A program made the translations under genes and the position numbers. Below the pieces are notes generated by a model. It did not search any database. It was given only the letters and a program-made list of their open reading frames with translations, and had not been told where the DNA came from. A stretch of 64,000 nt of DNA, taken from assembly GCF_900218035.1 (NCBI RefSeq), contig NZ_OBMR01000008.1, positions 62,001 to 126,000 on the forward strand. Direction: 5' to 3'. Source of the stretch: Pseudobutyrivibrio ruminis DSM 9787 (GTDB lineage Bacteria > Bacillota > Clostridia > Lachnospirales > Lachnospiraceae). Below are positions 8,584-16,476 of the stretch, one piece after another; position 1 is the stretch's first letter, and each line of letters begins with the position of its first letter.

Positions 8584-9825
8584 CTACTGAATAGTTGGAT
8601 ACTTGCTAGGGTCATAATTGTGCGTGTTGTTGTGGGCGTTTGAGTATTCCCATAGGTCGGCGTCATGCCAATAGAATATTTTTGTGCCATCCAGTTGTAA
8701 GTTTGGATCGAAGTGATACCATCCTTCACCAATGTCAATTAATAACCAGTAGTGTCCGCGAAAATCACGTATTTTTTCGATTTCCATATTCTTAATGCCG
8801 AGCCTGTTGAGCATGACTTCGGCGGTTTTCTGCTTAACAGTGCAATCACCGATACGGTTATGAAGACCTTTGTAGGCCGCAGAATAGAGGTCATCTATTC
8901 CGGCTGACTCGGAATATTGAATATTGTCAACTACCCAATCAAAAACAGCTTTTGCTTGCTCTTTTTTTGTCATTTCATCAGTAATAATTTCGGCTAGAAC
9001 TTCATCAGCCATTGCATTAACGTTTTCTTCTGTGGCTTCGGCAATTTTAGCGGAGACTATTTTTACAGTTGTAGTTTCTGTGGTTGTGTTGCCAGCAGAA
9101 TCTGTGGCGATATATGTCAAATTATATGTGCCACGTTTGTCTACGTTTACTTCTGAACTATCTACCTCAAGAGTAGGGTTCTCGTCCAAATCATCGGTTA
9201 CTTCTACATTCTTTTTATAAGAAACTGTATCGCCCTGGGTGATTTCAATTGGTTCTACACCTGTAATAACAGGTGGTGTGGAATCCTTCCTAACGGTACA
9301 AGGGATAGTTGCAGTGGTTTGATTGCCAGATGCATCTGTGACAACTATAGTGGCATCGAATGAGCCTTCTGTTGTAAAGTCGTATGATTCGGCAAAATCA
9401 ATGGTGCAGTTGCTCACATCGTTTACAGATTCAACTAAATCAGCGGCGGTTGGAACATCAGCTGTGGTGTACATATCGATAGAGTCTGCTGAAAGAGTAA
9501 CAGTAGGCGCTGTGGTATCCTGCACATGCAAGGTGGAGGTAAAGGAGCGTTCCCTTCCTCTTGAATTCGTACATATGATAGTAAGCTCATAATCACCTGG
9601 TACATTTGGATCAAAAACAGAATCATCTGAAAACCTTGCGGAAGTGGTTGGATCCTTTAGAAATTCTGTTACATCGCAATCTGAGGTACCGGCTTCAACA
9701 AAAACTTCGGAATATACAAGGTCCGAGTGGTTTGTAACGTATATTCCAAGGATGATAGCGGTAGTAACAAATAGAATTGCAGGTGTTAGAATAAAAATAA
9801 TAAATATTTTCTTTTTCATAATCAT
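8584..9825 (-). CDS. Membrane-anchored protein with Ig-like repeats and a transglutaminase-like domain
   Basis: 413-aa extracellular protein. It has an N-terminal membrane anchor (residues 5-30) and two or three bacterial Ig-like domains (about 60-255, with repeated phrases such as DTTAPTVTLSA and DSTPPVITGV). The C-terminal transglutaminase-like domain (about 270-400) carries the papain-like triad: Cys in IGDCTVKQK, His in RGHYWLL and Asp in YHFDPN. Such proteins act at the cell surface in peptide or wall processing. The substrate is unknown. A second in-frame ATG at 9819 could be the true start, as the ribosome binding site is weak for either. Confidence 0.8.
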   Translation of the reverse strand: MIMKKKIFIIFILTPAILFVTTAIILGIYVTNHSDLVYSEVFVEAGTSDCDVTEFLKDPTTSARFSDDSVFDPNVPGDYELTIICTNSRGRERSFTSTLHVQDTTAPTVTLSADSIDMYTTADVPTAADLVESVNDVSNCTIDFAESYDFTTEGSFDATIVVTDASGNQTTATIPCTVRKDSTPPVITGVEPIEITQGDTVSYKKNVEVTDDLDENPTLEVDSSEVNVDKRGTYNLTYIATDSAGNTTTETTTVKIVSAKIAEATEENVNAMADEVLAEIITDEMTKKEQAKAVFDWVVDNIQYSESAGIDDLYSAAYKGLHNRIGDCTVKQKTAEVMLNRLGIKNMEIEKIRDFRGHYWLLIDIGEGWYHFDPNLQLDGTKIFYWHDADLWEYSNAHNNTHNYDPSKYPTIQ

Positions 9826-9921
9826 TCTACCTATAAATATATATTTAATTAAAAAAAATTATAGTTCATTTTCCCTTAAAAACAAAGCATTCGTAAAAGA
9901 AAATGCTAGTTATAAATAAAA

Positions 9922-9952
9922 TTGATAGCTAGCTATTAAATCTAGGTATAAT
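9922..9952 (+). promoter_or_regulatory. metQ promoter with an overlapping palindrome
   Basis: TTGATA (9922-9927) and TATAAT (9947-9952) are separated by 19 nt. A perfect 12-bp palindrome, ATAGCTAGCTAT (9925-9936), overlaps the -35 and would suit a repressor. I see no SAM riboswitch in the 100 nt before metQ. Confidence 0.5.
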
Positions 9953-10055
9953 GAACCGTATTGAAGTGAAGTTTATGGTGTGTTAAAGTCTCATTCATAA
10001 ACAAATACGAAACAAAACCCCAATATAAATAATGGGCTTGAAGGAGGAGACAAAT

Positions 10056-10946
10056 ATGAAAAACAACTTATTAAAGAAGATTACTAGCGTATCATTAGCA
10101 GGTGTTGTATTGGCTGGGGCACTTGTAGGTTGCGGAAGCTCAGATGCAGCTGCAGACACATCATCAGAGGAGACAACAGAAAGCACAGAGGCTGCTGAGT
10201 CAACAGCTGATCTTGAGACAATCACAGTTGCAGCATCGGCTACACCACATGCAGAGATTCTTGAAGCTGCAAAGCCATTACTTGCAGAGCAGGGATACGA
10301 TTTACAGGTTACAGTATTCGAAGATTATGTACAGCCAAACGAGGTTGTAGAGTCAGGGGATTTTGATGCAAACTACTTCCAGCATGTACCTTATCTTGAT
10401 AGCTTCAACGAGGAGCACGGAACACATCTTGTAGATGCTGGTGATATTCACTATGAGCCATTCGGAATTTACCCTGGCACAAAGTCATCACTTGATGATG
10501 TAGAAGATGGTGATGTTATTGCAATTCCAAACGACACAACAAACGAAGCTAGAGCACTTTTACTTCTTCAGGACAATGGTCTTCTTACATTAAAGGATGG
10601 CGTTGGTCTTGAGGCAACAGTTAACGATATCACAGAGAACCCATACAACCTTGAATTCCAGGAGCTTGAAGCAGCTCAGGTAGCACGTGTAGTTGGTGAG
10701 GTTTCTTATGTAGTTCTTAATGGTAACTATGCACTTGAGGCAGGCTACTCAGTTGCTAAGGATTCAATCGCATATGAGGCTTCAGATTCAGTTGCAGCTG
10801 AGACATATGTAAACATCATCGCTGTATACGAAGGACATGAGAACGACGAAAAGATTCAGGCTCTTGTATCAGTACTTAAGTCTGATGAAATCAAGAAATT
10901 CATCGAGGATACATATGATGGAGCAGTAGTATTCTACGAAAAATAA
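10056..10946 (+). CDS. metQ: Methionine ABC transporter substrate-binding lipoprotein
   Basis: NlpA/MetQ-family binding protein (296 aa) that captures D/L-methionine outside the membrane. The lipobox is LVGC (Cys26). The mature protein has VAASATPHAEILE near residue 55, followed by the characteristic YVQPN, DANYFQHVPYL and AIPNDTTNEARALLLLQ. GGAGGAGA lies before the ATG at 10056; an ATG at 10032 without a ribosome binding site was rejected. It is first in the metQ-metN-metI order. A terminator follows it, so binding protein should exceed the rest. Confidence 0.93.
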   Translation: MKNNLLKKITSVSLAGVVLAGALVGCGSSDAAADTSSEETTESTEAAESTADLETITVAASATPHAEILEAAKPLLAEQGYDLQVTVFEDYVQPNEVVESGDFDANYFQHVPYLDSFNEEHGTHLVDAGDIHYEPFGIYPGTKSSLDDVEDGDVIAIPNDTTNEARALLLLQDNGLLTLKDGVGLEATVNDITENPYNLEFQELEAAQVARVVGEVSYVVLNGNYALEAGYSVAKDSIAYEASDSVAAETYVNIIAVYEGHENDEKIQALVSVLKSDEIKKFIEDTYDGAVVFYEK

Positions 10947-10987
10947 GTCGTATACTTGACCAATATAAAGACAAAGGTTAATCTAAA

Positions 10988-11015
10988 CAAGTGTAGTATT
11001 ACTACACTTGTTTTT
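10988..11015 (+). terminator. Intrinsic terminator between metQ and metN
   Basis: CAAGTGTAGT (10988-10997) and ACTACACTTG (11001-11010) form a 10-bp stem with a 3-nt loop, followed by TTTTT. Because metN and metI have no obvious promoter of their own, it is probably leaky and sets the metQ:metNI ratio. Confidence 0.8.
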
Positions 11016-11046
11016 ACTTTTGATTACTAAAAATAAAGGAAAAAAT

Positions 11047-12066
11047 ATGAACGAAATTGTTGTAAAAAACTTATCGAAAACCTTCGATCAGTCAGAGACA
11101 AAGGTCGATGCGTTAAAAGACATTAATCTTACAATTGAAACAGGTGATATTTATGGAATCATCGGTATGTCAGGTGCTGGTAAAAGTACCCTTGTAAGAT
11201 GCTTTAACTTTTTAGAGAGACCAACAAGCGGAGAGGTTTGGATTGGAGACAAGAATCTTGGTGCGCTTTCAGAGGCTGAGCTTAGAGCTGAGCGTAGCCA
11301 GATTGCTATGATTTTCCAAAGCTTCAATCTTCTTATGCAGAAAAATGTTTTGGATAACATCTGTTTTCCACTTCGTCTTCAGAAGGTTTCAAAAGCAGAT
11401 GCCAGAAAAAGAGCAAAGGAATTACTTGAAGTAGTAGGCCTTGCCGACAAAGCAAAGGCATATCCAGCTCAGCTTTCAGGTGGTCAGCGTCAGCGTGTGG
11501 CTATTGCTAGAGCTCTTGCAAACAACCCTAGAATTCTTCTCTGTGATGAGGCAACATCAGCCCTCGATCCACAGACAACAGCTTCTATTTTAGAGTTGCT
11601 TAGAGATATCAATAAAAAGTATGGTATTACAATCGTTGTAATCACTCACCAGATGTCAGTTGTATCTGAAATCTGTAACAAGGTTGCAATCATTGAAAAG
11701 GGCCAGGTTGTTGAAAATGGATTTGTAGAGGATGTATTTAATCATCCAAAGTCAAGTGCGGCTAGAGAGCTTATCCTTCGTGGTGATAGCGAAAAGTCTG
11801 GTGGCACAGTAGAGACTCTCAATGGCGAAAGAAAGATCAGAATCGTATTTACGGAGAACTCTTCTTTCGAGCCTGTTATTGCAAACATGGTATTAAAATT
11901 CCAGACTGCAGTTAACATTCTTCGTGCAGACACAAAGAATGTTGGCGGTTTTGCAAAGGGTGAAATGATTCTTGGACTTCCAGAGGATGAACAGCTTCAG
12001 GAGGATATCATTATTTATCTTAAGGAAAGAGGCCTTGAAATTGAGGAGGTGACTGGAGATGTTTGA
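11047..12066 (+). CDS. metN: Methionine ABC transporter ATPase with NIL sensor domain
   Basis: ATPase subunit of the MetNIQ importer (339 aa). It shows Walker A GMSGAGKST (40-48), the Q-loop in IFQSFNLL, signature LSGGQRQR, Walker B ILLCDEATSALDP and the switch His in VITHQM. The C-terminal 75 residues form an NIL/ACT-like domain (RIVFTENSSFEPVIANM onwards), known in MetN to bind methionine and inhibit transport. The ATG at 11047 has AAAGG at 11036-11040. An upstream in-frame start at 11008 lies just past the terminator and is unlikely. The gene overlaps metI by 8 nt. Confidence 0.94.
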   Translation: MNEIVVKNLSKTFDQSETKVDALKDINLTIETGDIYGIIGMSGAGKSTLVRCFNFLERPTSGEVWIGDKNLGALSEAELRAERSQIAMIFQSFNLLMQKNVLDNICFPLRLQKVSKADARKRAKELLEVVGLADKAKAYPAQLSGGQRQRVAIARALANNPRILLCDEATSALDPQTTASILELLRDINKKYGITIVVITHQMSVVSEICNKVAIIEKGQVVENGFVEDVFNHPKSSAARELILRGDSEKSGGTVETLNGERKIRIVFTENSSFEPVIANMVLKFQTAVNILRADTKNVGGFAKGEMILGLPEDEQLQEDIIIYLKERGLEIEEVTGDV

Positions 12067-12718
12067 TTCACAGGTTATTAATATGATTTTAGAGGGTATT
12101 CGCGATACTCTTTACATGACAATTGTTTCTACTCTAATTGCATATGTTTTAGGATTACCACTTGGAATTCTTCTTAAGGTCACAAGCAAGGATGGCCTTA
12201 AACCTAACGGAGTAGTTTATAGAATTTTGGATGTTATATGTAACGTAGTTCGTTCAATACCATTCCTTATTCTTCTTATTTTATTAATTCCATTTACAAG
12301 ATTTGTTGTTGGAAAGAGCTACGGCTCAACAGCCACAATTGTTCCTCTTGTAGTTTGTGCTGCACCTTATATTGCACGTATGGTTGAATCTTCTCTTAAT
12401 GAAGTGGACCCAGGTGTTATTGAGGCTGCTAAGTCAATGGGCGCTAGCAACTGGGATATCGTGTTTAAGGTAATGCTTGTTGAGGCACGTACTTCTCTTA
12501 TTGTTGGTGCTACAATCACAACTGGAAATATCCTTGGATATTCTGCAATGTCTGGTACAGTCGGTGGTGGCGGACTTGGCGATATCGCCGTTCGTTACGG
12601 ATATTACAGATGGCAGACAGATATTATGATTGTTACGGTTATTCTTTTGATTATCTTATTCCAGATTATTCAAAATGTTGGAATGAAAGTTGCTAGTAAT
12701 TTAGATAAGAGAAAGTAG
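12059..12718 (+). CDS. metI: Methionine ABC transporter permease
   Basis: Integral membrane permease (219 aa, five or so membrane segments) of MetNIQ. The ABC permease EAA loop is visible as GVIEAAKSMGASNWDIVFKV (about 120-140), and the MetI C-terminal phrase GGGGLGDIAVRYGYYRW is intact. It starts inside the end of metN with GAGGAGGTGACTGGAG just upstream, so translation is coupled. A Cof-type phosphatase follows within 8 nt and is probably in the same transcript. Confidence 0.94.
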   Translation: MFDSQVINMILEGIRDTLYMTIVSTLIAYVLGLPLGILLKVTSKDGLKPNGVVYRILDVICNVVRSIPFLILLILLIPFTRFVVGKSYGSTATIVPLVVCAAPYIARMVESSLNEVDPGVIEAAKSMGASNWDIVFKVMLVEARTSLIVGATITTGNILGYSAMSGTVGGGGLGDIAVRYGYYRWQTDIMIVTVILLIILFQIIQNVGMKVASNLDKRK

Positions 12719-12725
12719 TTTGAAT

Positions 12726-13523
12726 ATGATCAAATTAATCGCCACAGATGTAGATGGTACATTAGTTAAAGATGGATCATCTGAAATTTATCCTGAGTTT
12801 ATTGAAAAGATAAAAGAGCTTAGAGAACAGGACATCATTGTTTGCATTGCTAGTGGACGACAATCTACCAGCGTTGAAAGAATGTTTGATGAAATCAAAG
12901 ATGATTTGATTTTCATAGCAAGTAATGGCGCGCACGTTAAATGTAGAGGTGTGGATATTCACGTTGCAGAAATGAACTGGGAATACGTGAAGGGACTTAC
13001 ACATGAACTCAGAGAAACACCAGGCTGCAACATTATTTGGGAAGGCCCTGGCGTTACTTATATTGAGCCAGGAAATGATGAAAGCTTTATCAAGCTTCTC
13101 ACCGAAGGATATCGTAATCACGTAGAGGAAGTAGAAGATATCCTTACAGCCGGCAAAAAGATTATCAAAATATCAGCATTTAATAGACCATCTATTCGTG
13201 ACCTTGGTGAGGGCAAAATCATTCCAGAATGGAAAGACAAAGTAAAGGCTACAATGGCTGGAGAAGACTGGATTGACTGTATGGATAAGTCAGTTGATAA
13301 AGGCGCAGCCCTTGGCTTTATACAAAGAATCTTTGATATTTCACCAGAGGAAACAATGGTGTTTGGCGACAACAATAACGACATTGGTATGCTTGATGTT
13401 GCAAAGCATAGCTATGCAGTAGCATCTGCCCCAGATGTTGTTAAAGAGCATGCAAATAACATATGTCCATCATGGGCTGAAAAGGGCGTATATCAGGTTT
13501 TGAAAGATTTTGATTTTCAATAA
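12726..13523 (+). CDS. Cof-type HAD-superfamily hydrolase
   Basis: Haloacid dehalogenase-like phosphatase of the Cof/YidA subfamily (265 aa). Motif I DVDGTLV (Asp nucleophile, about 8-14), motif II ASGRQ (about 42), motif III Lys near SVDKGAAL and motif IV FGDNNNDIGML (about 218) are all present, with a C2-type cap between. These cytosolic enzymes dephosphorylate sugar phosphates or cofactors such as FMN or pyridoxal phosphate. The substrate cannot be read here. The start is an ATG at 12726 with a weak ribosome binding site, consistent with coupling to metI. A TTG at 12720 is possible. Confidence 0.85.
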   Translation: MIKLIATDVDGTLVKDGSSEIYPEFIEKIKELREQDIIVCIASGRQSTSVERMFDEIKDDLIFIASNGAHVKCRGVDIHVAEMNWEYVKGLTHELRETPGCNIIWEGPGVTYIEPGNDESFIKLLTEGYRNHVEEVEDILTAGKKIIKISAFNRPSIRDLGEGKIIPEWKDKVKATMAGEDWIDCMDKSVDKGAALGFIQRIFDISPEETMVFGDNNNDIGMLDVAKHSYAVASAPDVVKEHANNICPSWAEKGVYQVLKDFDFQ

Positions 13524-13540
13524 TTATGAATAAATAGAAG

Positions 13541-13572
13541 GAGCACTCCGAATGATTGGAGTGCTCTTTTTT
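13541..13572. terminator. Terminator after the metQNI-phosphatase operon
   Basis: GAGCACTCC (13541-13549) pairs with GGAGTGCTC (13558-13566), followed by six T. It also lies just beyond the convergent HxlR gene. Confidence 0.85.
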
Positions 13573-13903
13573 ACAGGTTTTCCTCTCCCCATTTTTTTAG
13601 CTGCAGAAGAATAGGTATCATAGATTTAGCTTTGTCAGTGAGAGTGTACTCTACCCTTACTGGCATTTCATCGTACTGAGTGCGATGAACCAATCCATCG
13701 TTTTCTAATTCTTTTAGAGATTGAGCCAGCATAGTGTTTGTAATCCCAAATACTGAGCGGCGCAAATCTCCATATCTTACAATTTCGTTATTGTCGATGA
13801 CACATAAAATCATGATTTTCCATTTGCCACCTACAATATTAAGTACTTTCTTTAATCCGCAGCCTTCTCCGGCGATTTCATCACATAATGGTTCTTTTTT
13901 CAT
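13571..13903 (-). CDS. HxlR-family winged-helix transcriptional regulator
   Basis: 110-aa HxlR/YodB-type regulator. The core reads VLNIVGGKWKIMILCVI (helix 1-2), YGDLRRSVFGITNTMLAQSLKELENDGLVHR (recognition helix and wing) and VEYTLTDKAKSMIPIL. Cys7 and Cys15 near the N-terminus fit thiol-based sensing of quinones, aldehydes or oxidants, as known for YodB, HypR and QorR. It is divergent from a ferredoxin/membrane iron-sulfur/cysteine-rich operon across 114 nt, which it most likely controls along with itself. Confidence 0.9.
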   Translation of the reverse strand: MKKEPLCDEIAGEGCGLKKVLNIVGGKWKIMILCVIDNNEIVRYGDLRRSVFGITNTMLAQSLKELENDGLVHRTQYDEMPVRVEYTLTDKAKSMIPILLQLKKWGEENL

Positions 13904-13938
13904 AGTCAGTTTTTCCTTACTAGGTTAATAAAAATTGC

Positions 13939-13970
13939 GTACTTGATAAGTTTTTTGTACCATCTATAAT
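13939..13970 (+). promoter_or_regulatory. Promoter of the iron-sulfur operon with candidate HxlR operator
   Basis: TTGATA (13943-13948), a 16-nt spacer and TATAAT (13965-13970) make a strong promoter. GTAC occurs at 13939-13942 and 13957-13960, 18 nt apart, bracketing the -35 element. That spacing suits a dimeric regulator such as the divergent HxlR protein. The promoter is seen in the sequence; the operator is inferred. Confidence 0.55.
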
Positions 13971-14017
13971 AGGCATATCGGTTAAAAAATACAAGTAAAA
14001 AGTAAAAGGAAGTTTAA

Positions 14018-14224
14018 ATGGCAAAGAAAAAAGCAAGTGTAAATGTAGCAAGCTGTGTTGCCTGCGGTGTTTGTAGGCTGCAGTGTCCGAGGCAAGCTAT
14101 ATCCATCTACAAAGGATGTTATGCCACTGTAGATGAAAATCTATGTGTGGGCTGCGGATTGTGCGCTAAAGCATGTCCCGCAAGTGTTATCGAAGTGAAA
14201 GAGAGGGATGTGATAAATGGCTAA
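14018..14224 (+). CDS. Small 2x[4Fe-4S] ferredoxin-type protein
   Basis: 68-aa electron carrier with two CxxCxxCxxxCP clusters (Cys13/16/19/23 and the second set near 43-54), as in clostridial ferredoxins. The N-terminus is Lys-rich with no export signal. It overlaps the following membrane iron-sulfur protein by 8 nt, so they are translated together and probably act as partners in electron transfer. It is divergent from an HxlR regulator, suggesting induction by a redox or electrophile signal. Confidence 0.88.
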   Translation: MAKKKASVNVASCVACGVCRLQCPRQAISIYKGCYATVDENLCVGCGLCAKACPASVIEVKERDVING

Positions 14225-14804
14225 AAAGAAAAAGCATTGGTACAATTACCTTTGGATTTGGAGCATCATCTATTTCGCGCTAGGATTTTTTAATATTTTA
14301 TTTGCATGGCTAGGATTAATTGATTTTATCCTGCCGCTGATATTTGCAATAGTAGGTGGCAACAAATGGTTCTGCAATAATATGTGCGGTAGAGGCCAGC
14401 TGTTTTGGGTATTAGGAAGAAATGTAGGATGTTCGAGAAAGAAGCCTGCGCCAAAGTGGCTTTCTTCAAAATGGTTTAGATATGGATTCTTAACATTTTT
14501 CATGACTATGTTTGGAACCATGATATTCCAAACATATCAAGTTTTTGCAGGTGCTGGCACACTTAGAAAAGCTATAAAGCTATTTTGGACTTTCAAAGTA
14601 CCTTGGAAATGGGCATATTCAGGAAGTGTATTCCCTGATTGGGTAGCTCAGTTTGGATACGGATTTTACAGTCTGATGCTTACATCTACTTTGATTGGAC
14701 TTATAGTAATGGTACTATATAAAGAAAGAACCTGGTGTACATTTTGCCCTATGGGAACCATGACTCAGGGCATTTGTCAGTTAAAAGAAAAAGGAGCAAA
14801 GTAA
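14217..14804 (+). CDS. Membrane-bound 4Fe-4S protein, NapH/RnfD-like half
   Basis: 195-aa membrane protein with about four hydrophobic segments. Cysteine motifs face one side: WFCNNMCGRGQLFW plus GCSRKK (about 48-75), and TWCTFCPMG with IC (about 175-190). This resembles the polyferredoxin-like membrane subunits (NapH, CcoG-like) that pass electrons between quinone and soluble ferredoxin. It lacks the C-terminal soluble ferredoxin domain, which here is the separate gene just upstream. The stop overlaps the next start (TAATG). Confidence 0.75.
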   Translation: MAKKKKHWYNYLWIWSIIYFALGFFNILFAWLGLIDFILPLIFAIVGGNKWFCNNMCGRGQLFWVLGRNVGCSRKKPAPKWLSSKWFRYGFLTFFMTMFGTMIFQTYQVFAGAGTLRKAIKLFWTFKVPWKWAYSGSVFPDWVAQFGYGFYSLMLTSTLIGLIVMVLYKERTWCTFCPMGTMTQGICQLKEKGAK

Positions 14805-15193
14805 TGACAATAGAGGAAAGAGCTGATATAGCTGCTAATTTAAAGGCAACAGGACAGTGCAATTGCACACAGTCTGTACTTAAGGTATTTGAAGATAAAA
14901 TGGATATTTCTCCAGAGGAGCTTACAAAGCTGGCTGCTGGTTTTGCAGCAGGTATGGGCTGTATGGAGAGCACATGTGGTGCTCTTATTGGAGCTGTCAT
15001 GGTAGCGGGCATGGCTACTGACGGAAAGGGCACACCTAGATACTCTAAGGAAATCGTAAGCAAGTTTAATGAAAAGTGTGGCGCTACAATCTGCAAGGAT
15101 TTAAAGGGAATCACAACAGGGCAGGTGCTCTGCGATTGTCCTGATTGTGTCAGAAACGCAGTGCTTTCTCTGGGAGAGACTGTGGAGATATAA
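14804..15193 (+). CDS. C_GCAxxG_C_C family redox/metal protein
   Basis: 129-aa cysteine-rich protein of the C_GCAxxG_C_C family: CNCTQSVLKVF (about 18-28), MGCMESTCGALIGA (about 48-61), CGATIC (about 88-93) and CDCPDC (about 110-115). Members are often found with electron-transfer partners. The biochemical role is not established; a buried metal or disulfide centre is likely. I start it at the ATG at 14804, preceded by AAGGAG, rather than at an upstream in-frame ATG inside the previous gene. Confidence 0.82.
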   Translation: MTIEERADIAANLKATGQCNCTQSVLKVFEDKMDISPEELTKLAAGFAAGMGCMESTCGALIGAVMVAGMATDGKGTPRYSKEIVSKFNEKCGATICKDLKGITTGQVLCDCPDCVRNAVLSLGETVEI

Positions 15194-15217
15194 AAAATAA
15201 TATAAAACATGTGTTTG

Positions 15218-15259
15218 CCTCTAGCTTATAATGGTGTAATATAAAGCTAGAGGTTTTTT
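15218..15259 (+). terminator. Terminator-like hairpin abutting dinB that contains its ribosome binding site
   Basis: CCTCTAGCTT (15218-15227) pairs perfectly with AAGCTAGAGG (15244-15253), followed by six T and then the dinB ATG at 15262. The only purine-rich ribosome binding site for dinB, AGAGG (15249-15253), is the 3' arm of the stem. TATAAT lies at 15227-15232, at the start of the loop. A transcript initiated there would lack the 5' arm. Confidence 0.7.
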
Positions 15260-15261
15260 AT

Positions 15262-16476
15262 ATGAGTGATAGATTAATATTTCATATTGATGTTAATAGT
15301 GCTTTTGTTTCTTGGTCTGCGGTGGAAATGCTAAAAAATGGTGGGCCTGATTTGCGTGAAGTTCCATCCATAGTTGGTGGTGATCCAGATTCTAGAAGAA
15401 GCATTGTAGCGGCAAAATCAATTCCTGCAAAGAAATATGGGATTGTTACTGGGGAGCCTGTTTCCAGTGCTCTTAGAAAATGTCCTAATCTTGTAATTGC
15501 AGGCTCTAATTTTGATTGGTATGTAAAATGTTCCAGAGCTTTCAAAGCAATATGCCAGGAATATACCCCTACGATGCAATCTTTTTCAATCGATGAAGTA
15601 TTTTTGGATATGTCTGGCATGAATCTTATTTATCCAGATCCAATTGCAACAGCTTATGAAATAAAGGATCGAGTCTATAAAGAACTTGGATTTACTGTTA
15701 ATGTGGGGGTGGCTTCTAATAAATTATGTGCAAAAATGGCTAGCGATTTTGAAAAGCCAAATAAGGTGCACACTCTATTTTCAAATGAAATAGAAAGCAA
15801 AATGTGGCCTTTACCAGTGGAGGATTTATTTACATGCGGCAAATCTACATCAGCAAGGCTTAGGAGCCTAGGAATATATACAATTGGTGAATTGGCGAAA
15901 TATCCAGTAGAGCAATTAGTAATGCTTCTTGGAGAACGCGGGGCCATACATTTTCATAATTATGCTAATGGAATAGACGATTCTCCAGTGCTTCAGGAGA
16001 CTGAGGATGCAAAGGGATATTCTGCAGAAACAACGGTTGAAGAAGACTTAGTAGATATAGAAAGTATCAACCGTCTGCTTTTGGCTCAGACGGATGTAGT
16101 CGCAGCACGTATGAGAGCCGATGAGGGAAAATGTAGATGCATAGGTGTAACATTTAGAAACCTCGATTTTGTAAACAAATCACATCAGAAAAAGCTTCCG
16201 GAAGCTACAGATGTAACAGATATTATTTTTGAAACTGCTAAGCAGCTAATAAGAGAAAGCTGGCATGGAGAGCCTCTCAGGTTGCTGGGACTGTCGCTAT
16301 CAGATATAGAAAGAGATGGATTTGAGCAGATGTCGTTATTTCAGGATGAGAATAAAGAGAAGAGAAAGGCATTGGACTCTACGCTGGATTCTATAAGAGG
16401 AAAATTTGGCAATGGTGCAGTGCAGCGCGCAAGCACCATTGATACTAGCAAAAATATCAACAGACGGAATCAATAA
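15262..16476 (+). CDS. dinB: Y-family DNA polymerase IV
   Basis: Translesion DNA polymerase (404 aa). Motif I HIDVNSAF (catalytic Asp10) and the catalytic pair in SFSIDEVFLD (Asp111, Glu112) are intact. The fingers, the thumb with helix-hairpin-helix (YTIGELAKYPVEQLVMLLGERG at about 215) and the little-finger domain follow. The C-terminus (MSLFQDE, about 355) looks like a beta-clamp-binding peptide. The leader is very short and hairpin-embedded. The gene converges on and overlaps the minus-strand gene below by 20 bp. Confidence 0.92.
   Translation: MSDRLIFHIDVNSAFVSWSAVEMLKNGGPDLREVPSIVGGDPDSRRSIVAAKSIPAKKYGIVTGEPVSSALRKCPNLVIAGSNFDWYVKCSRAFKAICQEYTPTMQSFSIDEVFLDMSGMNLIYPDPIATAYEIKDRVYKELGFTVNVGVASNKLCAKMASDFEKPNKVHTLFSNEIESKMWPLPVEDLFTCGKSTSARLRSLGIYTIGELAKYPVEQLVMLLGERGAIHFHNYANGIDDSPVLQETEDAKGYSAETTVEEDLVDIESINRLLLAQTDVVAARMRADEGKCRCIGVTFRNLDFVNKSHQKKLPEATDVTDIIFETAKQLIRESWHGEPLRLLGLSLSDIERDGFEQMSLFQDENKEKRKALDSTLDSIRGKFGNGAVQRASTIDTSKNINRRNQ

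Noticed and set aside
9826-10055. SAM riboswitch (S-box) before metQ
   Set aside because: None of the conserved S-box helices or the K-turn sequence is visible.
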